Assembly (NCBI GenBank): GCA_002368955.1
Contig: DFDY01000165.1
Coordinates: forward strand, 12,195 to 18,575
DNA from: Bacteroidales bacterium UBA3816
Lineage (GTDB): Bacteria > Bacteroidota > Bacteroidia > Bacteroidales > P3
DNA: 6,381 nucleotides
Direction: 5' to 3'
In this document: positions 1 to 6,361 of the stretch, piece by piece
Position numbering within the stretch: position 1 is the first letter of the stretch
Layout of the letters: each line of letters begins with the position of its first letter
The notes under the pieces: model-generated
Databases searched by the model: none
What the model saw: the letters and a program-made list of their open reading frames with translations, nothing else
Told to the model about the DNA's origin: nothing
Program-made: the position numbers and the translations under genes

Positions 1-26
1 CCCTCTGCACTCGGCTTAACGAAAAC

Positions 27-58
27 GTTTGGTTTGCGAAGTATACTTCCAACCAAAC
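27..58. repeat. Inverted repeat around a perfect 12-bp palindrome
   Basis: Positions 38-49 read GAAGTATACTTC, which equals its own reverse complement. Outside it, GTTTGGTT (27-34) is matched by AACCAAAC (51-58), with a 3-base versus 1-base asymmetry between inner and outer arms. The structure could be a cruciform or hairpin, or a dimeric protein site. It lies about 100 bp beyond the stop of the small lipoprotein gene. It is not followed by a clear T-run on either strand, so a classical terminator is not well supported. The role is unknown. Confidence 0.5.
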
Positions 59-81
59 CCTTGCGTCATCCGTTGGAGGAA

Positions 82-120
82 AGAGAAGTCGGCGTTTGGG
101 ATAGGCATTCCTACTTCTCT
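82..120 (-). terminator. Possible hairpin downstream of the minus-strand operon (weak terminator candidate)
   Basis: AGAGAAGT (82-89) and ACTTCTCT (113-120) form a perfect 8-bp inverted repeat with a 23-base loop. It begins about 38 bp past the stop codon of the last minus-strand gene, a natural place for transcript termination or 3'-end protection. Reading the minus strand, the hairpin is followed by TTCCTCC rather than a uridine run, so intrinsic termination is only a possibility. Confidence 0.3.
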
Positions 121-158
121 CAGAATAGTCCTATATTATGACAATCAAACAATTCCAC

Positions 159-398
159 CTATTTCTTCTTACCATTGGCGATGTCGCTGGGGTCGATGAT
201 GGGATCGTCCATCTCGTTGCAGTAGAGGCTGGGGGTATTTAGGTTGCCACAAGGGGTGCCAGCCAAGGCACTGGTGGTAACAGGGCCTGTCCAGCGGCTG
301 CCGACATACTCATAGCAGCGACAGGATTTGGTGTTACAGGAGGTCAGCCCAAGAGTGCCAACAGCAAGTATCAAAAAAACTATTTTTTTCATTATCAT
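159..398 (-). CDS. Small cysteine-containing lipoprotein of unknown function (79 aa)
   Basis: I do not recognise a family. The N-terminus is a clear lipoprotein signal peptide: Met-Ile-Met-Lys-Lys, a hydrophobic stretch at residues 6-18, and a lipobox LTSC with the lipidated cysteine at position 21. The mature part is only about 59 residues and carries four more cysteines (26, 28, 50, 60), including a CxC pair (S-C-R-C-Y). Two disulfides or metal binding are therefore possible. The tail is acidic, then ends in Lys-Lys-Lys. No acidic cluster follows Cys21, so the Bacteroidota surface-export signal is not evident and the protein may face the periplasm. The start could be Met1 or Met3; neither has a Shine-Dalgarno sequence, as is usual in this phylum. 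It begins 12 bp after the GH92 stop codon and is very likely cotranscribed with it. The link to mannoside use rests on context alone. Confidence 0.8.
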   Translation of the reverse strand: MIMKKIVFLILAVGTLGLTSCNTKSCRCYEYVGSRWTGPVTTSALAGTPCGNLNTPSLYCNEMDDPIIDPSDIANGKKK

Positions 399-410
399 AA
401 GGTTTTTAAA

Positions 411-3290
411 CTATTCTTCACTAATAAAGGCTGGGACATAGGTACCCACCTCAATCTCATCTACAAAGACCCAAGCCTGCTCGCCGGAACTGACATGCCA
501 GTCGGGCAACTTGCCATAGTTTGTGGCCTTGATGCGCAGGAAACGGGCAGAGACGTAAGGCCCGCGGCAGACAAAGGTGTGCTGCACGCTCTCCTCCTGG
601 CGTTCACGGGTAGTGGGGTATTCTGTGTTCTCCACCGAAGCCCAGGGGCGATAGTTCTGTCCGTCGCTGGACACGCTCACCTCCACCTTGGAAGGGAAGA
701 ACACCCAGCTACGCATATTCTCTAGGCAGTCCACACCCACACTGGTCACCGTCTTAGTGCGGAGCAGGTCAACCACCACCTCCATGTCGCTCTGCCAGCC
801 CTGCCAGCCACCAATGCGATAGTTGGTGGTGCCATACTGGCGGTCGATAAGGCCCTGTGCGCCATTCTCGGTATATTGGGGCGCGGGTTGGATGAGATAG
901 GTGAGTTTCTTGTCGGCGATAAATCGGCGCAGGGTCTGGTCGATCACCGGGCTGTAGCCATACTTGGTGTTGTAGGCCACCGCCCGCAGGGTCATATCGT
1001 GACCCACCAAGATGGGCTGACCGTAGCGCAGACTGTTAGTATCGGGTTGACGGCCGTCTAGGGTGTAATAAATAGTAGTCTTGCCCTCTATGTTCTCGTT
1101 CACGGCCAACTTTACAAAGGAGGAGTCATTGAAGACAATCTGCCAGTCGCTGAAATAGGGGGCAGGGGTGTGGTGGTACTCGTCGGGCATCACACAAATG
1201 GTAGCGTCATAGAAATTGCCGTCTCTCAAGAACTTGCCCGAAGGCCATTCCTTCTTATTGACCACAAAGTCATCCTTACCGTCGCGATGGATGGTCACCT
1301 TGTCGAAAATGGGAGCAACGGTGACATACTCACCGCTGCCAGGGCACACAGGATAGAACCCCATGGCACTCATCACATACCATGCGCTCATCTGGCCGCA
1401 GTCCTCATTGCCACACAGTCCGTCGGGCTCGGGGGTGTAAAGTTCAGTCTCGATCTGGCGCACCACCTTGTCCAGCTTGTCGGGGGCACCCAGATAAGCA
1501 TAGAGATAGGCCGCATGGTGCGATGGCTCGTTGCCGTGGGCATATTGGCCAATCATGCCGGTGATGTCGCTCTGCTGGCGGCCGGCCGTCTCGCTACTGG
1601 TGTTGAACAGCGAGTCGAGGAAAGCCTCGGCCTTGGCGTTACCACCCAGACGTTCAATCCATGTGGGTATATCGTGCGGCACATAGCTGCTATACTGCCA
1701 ACTGTTGGCCTCGGTATAGTGGTTGTTGACCTCGGTGGGGTTGAACGGCGTTACGAAACCGCCGTTGCGGCGGGCGTGCATAAAGCCGTTGGCATCCATG
1801 ATGTTCTGCCACGAGTTGGCCCTGCGCATGTAGGTCTCGGCCACCTCCTTTAGGTAGGCAGCATTCGTGTCACCGATGCGTTTGGCCTCGTTGAGGGCAT
1901 AGGTGGCAATACACCAGTCATCATAGGCATACTCCAGTGTTTTGGAAACAGTCTCGTTGTCCAGTTGGCTGTCCAGATAGCCCTGCTGGCCGTAGGCCTG
2001 ATGGGCCTCAGTGCGGTTAGCGGTGGCAATCATACCCTCCAGCAGCTTCATGCGGCGGGCGGCGGGCCAAGAGTCCAGGATGCCTTTCTGCTGTGCTTCC
2101 AGTATCACGGGGCAGGCATGGTAACCTATCATGCAGTGCGTCTCGTGGGCCGAAAGCTCCCACATAGTCAGCTCGCCTCCAGTCTCATACTGGCGCAACA
2201 TGGTATTGATGAAATCCTCGGTGATTCCAGGTTCCAGAATGGTCATGAGCGGGTGCAGGGCACGATAGGTGTCCCAAAGAGAAAAGACCGTGTAGATAGG
2301 AGTCTTGGAAGAATAAATGCTGTCGTCCATACCGCGATAGCGGCCATCCACGTCGCTCCACAGATAGGGCGACGTATAGCAGTGATACAGCGCAGTGTAG
2401 AACGTGCGGCGTTCGCGACGGGTGCCGCCTTCCACCTCCACCTTGCCCAGGGCTTCCTCCCACTTCTGGCGGGTGGCGGCATGTATGGCGTCAAAATCAT
2501 CCTCGCCACGGGTGGCCAAGTTCTTCATGGCCCCCTCGCAGTCCACGCCCGAAATGGCCACATATACCTCCACATCCTTCGCGTCCTCGTCCAGTTCGAC
2601 GAGGGCTTTCATGCCGTGGTCGTAATATTTGATGGCCTTGATGGGCCGATTGCATTGCAAAGCAAAGAAACACTTCTGGTCGGGGTTCCAAGCGTTGCTC
2701 TCGCGAAAACCGGCCAGCGTGCCCTGCGGGGCCTCCTTATCAAAACCCGCAGCAATCACCTTGTCGCGGTGGCGCAGGTCAACCACAAAGCCCTTCTTGG
2801 CATGGCCGGGAAAGGTATAGCGGTGGGCGGCCACACGGTCGCTGGTGGTCAGCTCGGCCATCACACGGGTGCGGTCCAGCACCACACGGTAATAGCCCGG
2901 CTCGGCCTTCTCGCTTCGATGGCTGAAGCGCGAGAGGAACTCCTCCTGCGGCATATCCGGCGAGTAGTTCCAGTCCTCCCCTTCGGCCACCACGGGCATA
3001 AGCAGAATGTCGCCATAGTCCTCACAGCCGGTGCCGTTGAGGTGGGTATGGCTGAAACCGTACACCGTGTCGTCGCTGTAGTGATAGGCACTGCAGCCGT
3101 CCCATCCTTCCAGCCGGGTGTCGGGGCTAGGCTGTATCTGCCCGAAAGGCGCAATGGCCCCGGGATAGGTATGGCCGTGGAAATCAGTCCCCACCAAAGG
3201 GTTGACATAATGAACCAAACTGCCGTCCTGGCAACTGGCAAACAGCGCCACCACCAAGGCCAGCACGAGAGAGAATCTGCAGGTTTTCAT
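411..3290 (-). CDS. GH92 family alpha-mannosidase lipoprotein with C-terminal F5/8 type C domain
   Basis: Known GH92 enzymes are calcium-dependent, inverting exo-alpha-mannosidases acting on N-glycans or yeast mannan. The 959-residue product starts with a lipoprotein signal (lipobox FASC, Cys20), so it should be anchored in the envelope. One acidic residue (Asp22) follows the cysteine, too little to decide surface exposure. Family hallmarks in order: NPLVGTDFHGHTYPG (30-44), GFSHTHLNGTG (78-88), YLWSDVDGRYRG (309-320), YTEANSWQY (525-533; Glu527 is the likely general acid), HGNEPSHH (585-592), and GNEDCGQMSAWY (627-638; Asp630 a likely base). After the catalytic part, residues about 735-785 resemble a chitobiase C-terminal-like segment (IYYTLDGRQPDT). 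Residues about 805-950 resemble a discoidin/F5-8 type C module (SWVFFPSKVEVSVSSDG; paired WH and AWVFVDEIEV). Glu at the acid position argues against the mannose-phosphate group, which carries Gln there. The exact linkage cannot be read from sequence. It starts 18 bp after the ROK kinase gene, and the ATG has no Shine-Dalgarno sequence. Confidence 0.95.
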   Translation of the reverse strand: MKTCRFSLVLALVVALFASCQDGSLVHYVNPLVGTDFHGHTYPGAIAPFGQIQPSPDTRLEGWDGCSAYHYSDDTVYGFSHTHLNGTGCEDYGDILLMPVVAEGEDWNYSPDMPQEEFLSRFSHRSEKAEPGYYRVVLDRTRVMAELTTSDRVAAHRYTFPGHAKKGFVVDLRHRDKVIAAGFDKEAPQGTLAGFRESNAWNPDQKCFFALQCNRPIKAIKYYDHGMKALVELDEDAKDVEVYVAISGVDCEGAMKNLATRGEDDFDAIHAATRQKWEEALGKVEVEGGTRRERRTFYTALYHCYTSPYLWSDVDGRYRGMDDSIYSSKTPIYTVFSLWDTYRALHPLMTILEPGITEDFINTMLRQYETGGELTMWELSAHETHCMIGYHACPVILEAQQKGILDSWPAARRMKLLEGMIATANRTEAHQAYGQQGYLDSQLDNETVSKTLEYAYDDWCIATYALNEAKRIGDTNAAYLKEVAETYMRRANSWQNIMDANGFMHARRNGGFVTPFNPTEVNNHYTEANSWQYSSYVPHDIPTWIERLGGNAKAEAFLDSLFNTSSETAGRQQSDITGMIGQYAHGNEPSHHAAYLYAYLGAPDKLDKVVRQIETELYTPEPDGLCGNEDCGQMSAWYVMSAMGFYPVCPGSGEYVTVAPIFDKVTIHRDGKDDFVVNKKEWPSGKFLRDGNFYDATICVMPDEYHHTPAPYFSDWQIVFNDSSFVKLAVNENIEGKTTIYYTLDGRQPDTNSLRYGQPILVGHDMTLRAVAYNTKYGYSPVIDQTLRRFIADKKLTYLIQPAPQYTENGAQGLIDRQYGTTNYRIGGWQGWQSDMEVVVDLLRTKTVTSVGVDCLENMRSWVFFPSKVEVSVSSDGQNYRPWASVENTEYPTTRERQEESVQHTFVCRGPYVSARFLRIKATNYGKLPDWHVSSGEQAWVFVDEIEVGTYVPAFISEE

Positions 3291-3308
3291 AGTATTGGTC
3301 TATTTCAA

Positions 3309-4316
3309 TCAGTTAGCTTTCATTTTAATCAACGCGGCCGCACCTAGGATAGCCACCTCGTTAGCTTTCAACTGCGACATATAAATCTTACAGGAGCCCT
3401 TGTAAATATTGAGCAGGTTGGCATCGAACGACTCGCGTAAGGGGTCCAGCAGCGGATTGCCCACCTTGGTAGGTCCACCCATGAGGAAGAGAGCCTGCGG
3501 GGCCGAGAAAGTACAAGCGTTGGCGCAGGCTATGCCCAGCCACGTGCCCACAATACGGTAAGTCTCTTTGGCCAAGGGGTCGCCAGCGTTGGCTGCATCG
3601 CCAATAGTCTTGCTGGTAAGGTCCTTGTCGGCCATGTCGGCGGTAATCCAGCCAATATGGTCGGCGGCATCGGCAGGCACTCCCTTTTCGTTGCGCAGCT
3701 CCACATAAGTCTGCACTATGCCACGAGCCGAAGTGTAGGCCTCCAGACAGCCCCTGCGCCCACAGCTGCAAGGACGCCCGCCAGGGATGAGGATATTGTG
3801 GCCCAACTCACCAGCCGTGCCGGTGGAGCCGTGAACCAACTTGCCGTCCAGCACAATGCCACTTCCCACACCCGTCCCTAGGGTGATCATGATGAAATTG
3901 TCCATGCCGCGGGCACCGCCGTAGACATACTCGCCATAGGCCGCAGCATTGGCGTCGTTGCTCAGCACCACAGGAAAATAGACATACTTATGGAACTCCT
4001 CCTCAAACTTCAGCACCCCTTTCATGGGCAGATTGGGGGCAAATTCGACACAGCCGGTGTAGAAATTGCCGTTGGGAGCCCCAATGCCGATGCCGGTGAG
4101 TTCTGCAAGTGGGATAGACTTGACCCCCTTCTCGGGGTCGCCACCGGCCACCATAGACTCTATATGAGCCATAATGTCTTTCACATAGGGTTCGATAGTG
4201 GTATAATTTGTGGTGGGAATGCGGCGGCGGTCGATAATCTTGCCGTCGTCTCTTACCAGACCCATGTCAGTGTTGGTGCCTCCAACATCAATTCCAATAG
4301 CATACGTATTTTCCAT
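3309..4316 (-). CDS. ROK family sugar kinase (RokA-like glucokinase/hexokinase)
   Basis: This is a cytoplasmic ATP-dependent hexose kinase of the ROK family, 335 residues, within the usual family length. Visible motifs: the phosphate-binding loop DVGGTN (10-15), the sugar-binding segment GIGIGAPNG (75-83), SNDANAAAYGE (119-129) with the catalytic base Asp121, and GTGVGSG (147-153). The ROK zinc signature runs from Glu170-Leu-Gly-His173 to C183-x-C185-G-x-x-G-C190-L-E192. A second nucleotide-binding segment, LMGGPTK, lies at 278-284. As I recall the sequences, the overall pattern (FAPNLP, FIMITLGTGVGSG, IYKG, LGAAAL) fits the Bacteroides RokA group, which is reported to have broad hexose specificity. 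Lying first in an operon with an alpha-mannosidase, mannose is an attractive substrate besides glucose or GlcNAc, but that is inference. The start at 4316 puts DVGGTN at its normal distance from the N-terminus. No Shine-Dalgarno sequence is present. Confidence 0.93.
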   Translation of the reverse strand: MENTYAIGIDVGGTNTDMGLVRDDGKIIDRRRIPTTNYTTIEPYVKDIMAHIESMVAGGDPEKGVKSIPLAELTGIGIGAPNGNFYTGCVEFAPNLPMKGVLKFEEEFHKYVYFPVVLSNDANAAAYGEYVYGGARGMDNFIMITLGTGVGSGIVLDGKLVHGSTGTAGELGHNILIPGGRPCSCGRRGCLEAYTSARGIVQTYVELRNEKGVPADAADHIGWITADMADKDLTSKTIGDAANAGDPLAKETYRIVGTWLGIACANACTFSAPQALFLMGGPTKVGNPLLDPLRESFDANLLNIYKGSCKIYMSQLKANEVAILGAAALIKMKAN

Positions 4317-4397
4317 ATCTCTTATATTTTATTAATTACTCATTTTTAAGGACCTAGCCACATAGCCCCAAACTGGAAAGTCCACTTTGAGAGGCTA

Positions 4398-4426
4398 CAA
4401 AAATACATATTTTTTTTGAAACAACA
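4398..4426 (-). promoter_or_regulatory. Candidate Bacteroidota promoter for the ROK-GH92-lipoprotein operon
   Basis: On the minus strand, 4405-4398 read TATTTTTG, a perfect match to the Bacteroides -7 consensus TAnnTTTG. A TGTTG (4426-4422) lies 16 bases further upstream and could act as a degenerate -33 TTTG box, though the spacing is a little short. Transcription would begin near 4393, giving a leader of roughly 77 nt before the ROK start codon. The leader contains two GGCTA repeats and an AT-rich stretch next to the ATG. Confidence 0.5.
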
Positions 4427-4447
4427 CCATATATGACAATAATTTCG

Positions 4448-4455
4448 TACTTTTG
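4448..4455 (+). promoter_or_regulatory. Candidate -7 promoter box directly before phoH
   Basis: TACTTTTG matches the Bacteroides -7 consensus TAnnTTTG exactly. Only four bases (CCCC) separate it from the ATG at 4460, so the predicted transcript start would fall on or next to that codon, giving a leaderless or nearly leaderless mRNA. No TTTG stands at the normal -33 distance; the nearest, 4415-4418, is 29 bases upstream, which weakens the call. The box also helps choose the phoH start, since the in-frame ATG at 4433 lies upstream of it. Confidence 0.45.
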
Positions 4456-4459
4456 CCCC

Positions 4460-5521
4460 ATGGAAGAACCGATTAGAGAAAAGACATTTTCGCTCGAAGA
4501 GATTGACTACACACGCTTTTGGGGCGACAACGACAAGATTCTGGACTTTGTAAGAATCCTGTTTCCAAAGCTCAAACTCATCGCCCGTGGCGACATGCTC
4601 AAAGTGGTGGGTGCCACCGAAGACATCGACCATTTCGAAGGCAAGCTGCAAGCCCTGAAGACCTACTACGACAAAGTTGGCCGCCTGAACGAGAACATCA
4701 TCATGCAAATATATGAGAGCGGCGGTTCCACTCCCGAAGCCGAAACCAACGAGGAGATACTGGTCCACGGTCGCAACGGCCTGCTCATCAAAGCCCGCAC
4801 CCCCAACCAGAAACGTCTTGTGGAGGCCGTGGGGCAGAACGACATGGTCTTTGCCATCGGCCCTGCCGGAACGGGCAAGACCTACACTGCCGTGGCGTTG
4901 GCAGTCCGTGCTCTCAAAAATAAAGAAATCCGCCGCATCATACTTACCCGCCCGGCCGTGGAGGCCGGCGAGAACCTAGGTTTCCTGCCCGGCGACCTGC
5001 GTGACAAACTCGACCCCTACCTCCAGCCCCTCTACGACGCCCTGCGCGACATGATTCCGCAGCAGAAACTCCTCGGCTACTGGGAAGACAACACCATCGA
5101 AATAGCCCCACTGGCCTTCATGCGCGGCCGCACGCTCGACAACGCCTTCGTCATCCTCGACGAAGCCCAAAACGCCACCTCCTCGCAAATCAAGATGTTC
5201 CTCACCCGCATGGGGCGCAACGCCAAATTCGTCATCACCGGCGACATCACGCAAATAGACCTTCCCCGCCACCAGCAGTCCGGCTTGGTCCACGCAACAC
5301 AAATTCTGGAAGGCATCGACGGCATCAGCATCATCCAACTGGACAACAGCGATGTAATCCGGCACAAACTCGTCACCAAAATCATCCGTGCCTACGACCG
5401 CGCGCAGCAGCCGCCCGCCGAAGCCATGCCCAACTCCGAAGAGTCGCGACCCAATGGGAGCAACCCTTCCGTGAAGAGAGGAAACGCCGACCCCCAATCC
5501 AATCAAAACATAAACCCATGA
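4460..5521 (+). CDS. phoH: PhoH family ATPase
   Basis: This is a cytoplasmic P-loop ATPase of the PhoH/YbeZ family, linked in other bacteria to RNA metabolism and the YbeY endoribonuclease; its exact role here is unknown. Numbered from the ATG at 4460 (353 aa), residues about 30-60 form the family's N-terminal nucleic-acid-binding-like region (PKLKLIARGDMLKVVG). Walker A is GPAGTGKT (134-141). The PhoH hallmark TRPAVEAGENLGFLPGD spans 163-179, followed by DKLDPYLQPLYDAL. Walker B is VILDEAQN (231-238), and ITGDITQIDLPR (259-270) is the sensor-like motif. Residues from about 317 on form a Pro/Asn/Gln/Ser-rich, probably disordered tail. An in-frame ATG at 4433 would add nine residues, but family N-termini resemble the sequence beginning MEEPIREKTFSLEEID, and a promoter-like box lies between the two ATGs. 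The stop overlaps the ispE start by 4 bp (ATGA), suggesting translational coupling. Confidence 0.93.
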   Translation: MEEPIREKTFSLEEIDYTRFWGDNDKILDFVRILFPKLKLIARGDMLKVVGATEDIDHFEGKLQALKTYYDKVGRLNENIIMQIYESGGSTPEAETNEEILVHGRNGLLIKARTPNQKRLVEAVGQNDMVFAIGPAGTGKTYTAVALAVRALKNKEIRRIILTRPAVEAGENLGFLPGDLRDKLDPYLQPLYDALRDMIPQQKLLGYWEDNTIEIAPLAFMRGRTLDNAFVILDEAQNATSSQIKMFLTRMGRNAKFVITGDITQIDLPRHQQSGLVHATQILEGIDGISIIQLDNSDVIRHKLVTKIIRAYDRAQQPPAEAMPNSEESRPNGSNPSVKRGNADPQSNQNINP

Positions 5522-6360
5522 TTTCCAACCCCAACTGCAAAATCAACCTCGGCCTGCGCGTCCTGCGCAAACGCTCTGACGGCTATCACGACCTCGATAC
5601 CGTCTTCTTGCCCGTCCCACTCTGCGACCGATTGGAAATCACCCCCCTCCCCGACTCTCAAGACAGCCCCCTCCGCTTTGCCCAAAGCGGCATACCCGTT
5701 GACTGCCCGCCCGACGACAACATCTGCGCCAAAGCCTATCGACTGCTGCGGCAAGACTATCCGCAGATAGGTCCCGTCAGCATCCACCTCACCAAGTGCA
5801 TCCCCTTTGGGGCCGGCCTGGGCGGAGGCAGCAGCGACGGTGCCCACACCCTGCTGATGCTCAACCAACTCTTTGACCTCGGCCTCACCCCTGCAAGGCT
5901 ACGCAGCTATGCCGCCCAACTGGGTGCCGACTGCGCCTTCTTTGTCGACAACGTACCGGCCCACGCCACCGGCATCGGAGACCAGCTCACCCCGCTGGGA
6001 TTCAACCCCATCGAAGGCCACCGCCTTGTGCTGGCCAAACCCTCCGACGCCGTCAGTACCCGCGAAGCCTACGGCGGCCTCCACATCGACCCCTCTGCTG
6101 CCAGCGGCCCCACGTTAGACCAACTGGTGCAGCGACCCATCGCACAATGGCGCACCTCTGTGGTCAACGACTTCGAAACCACTGTCTTCCCACTTCACCC
6201 ACACATCGCCCAACTAAAAGCACTCTTCTACCGCCACGGAGCCCTCTACGCCTCCATGAGCGGCAGCGGAGCCACCGTCTTTGCCCTTTTCCCAAAAGAC
6301 AAAGAGCTCCCACAACCGCTAGTTGACACACTAGGCCCCACACTCCTACTCTCATGCTAA
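5518..6360 (+). CDS. ispE: 4-diphosphocytidyl-2-C-methyl-D-erythritol kinase
   Basis: This enzyme phosphorylates CDP-methylerythritol at its 2-position with ATP, the fourth step of the MEP route to IPP and DMAPP. The 280-residue length is normal. GHMP-kinase features are all present: the N-terminal substrate motif NCKINLGL with Lys8, then RSDGYHDLDTVF (19-30). The ATP-binding glycine-rich loop is IPFGAGLGGGSSD (95-107), the GADCAFF block (136-142) carries the likely catalytic Asp138, and the C-terminal MSGSGATVFALF spans 247-258. An alanine (140) stands where I recall proline in most relatives (GADCPFF), a minor change. The ATG at 5518 overlaps the phoH stop by 4 bp and places KINLGL at the usual distance from the start. 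Translation is probably coupled to phoH. The coding strand is markedly C-rich, like phoH, so the two share composition. Confidence 0.96.
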   Translation: MISNPNCKINLGLRVLRKRSDGYHDLDTVFLPVPLCDRLEITPLPDSQDSPLRFAQSGIPVDCPPDDNICAKAYRLLRQDYPQIGPVSIHLTKCIPFGAGLGGGSSDGAHTLLMLNQLFDLGLTPARLRSYAAQLGADCAFFVDNVPAHATGIGDQLTPLGFNPIEGHRLVLAKPSDAVSTREAYGGLHIDPSAASGPTLDQLVQRPIAQWRTSVVNDFETTVFPLHPHIAQLKALFYRHGALYASMSGSGATVFALFPKDKELPQPLVDTLGPTLLLSC

Positions 6361-6361
6361 T

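Noticed and set aside
1..158. A hidden gene, tRNA or partial coding region at the left edge
   Set aside because: No open frame with a plausible protein and no tRNA-like cloverleaf could be seen; only the inverted repeats stand out.
495..3347. Long plus-strand open frames opposite the GH92 gene (for example 1965-3347, 460 codons, and 1170-1853, 227 codons)
   Set aside because: They are codon-for-codon antisense to GH92. That frame stays open simply because the gene rarely uses TTA, CTA and TCA. The products are Val/His/Ala/Gly-rich with no recognisable domain, while GH92 has unmistakable family motifs.
3657..4349. Plus-strand open frames opposite the ROK kinase gene
   Set aside because: They are codon-aligned antisense shadows with no motifs; the minus strand carries all the ROK signatures.
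4428..4435. Palindrome CATATATG in the divergent spacer as an operator
   Set aside because: Eight AT-rich bases in an AT-rich spacer are expected by chance, and the flanks do not extend the symmetry.
4433..4459. Upstream phoH start codon at 4433
   Set aside because: The extra residues (MTIISYFCP) do not resemble family N-termini, and a consensus -7 promoter box lies between this ATG and the one at 4460.
4346..5868. Minus-strand open frames opposite phoH and ispE (4346-4768, 4976-5506, 5503-5868)
   Set aside because: They are in the codon-aligned antisense frame, rich in Gly/Val/Asp/Glu, with no domain features and fully covered by two well-identified plus-strand genes.
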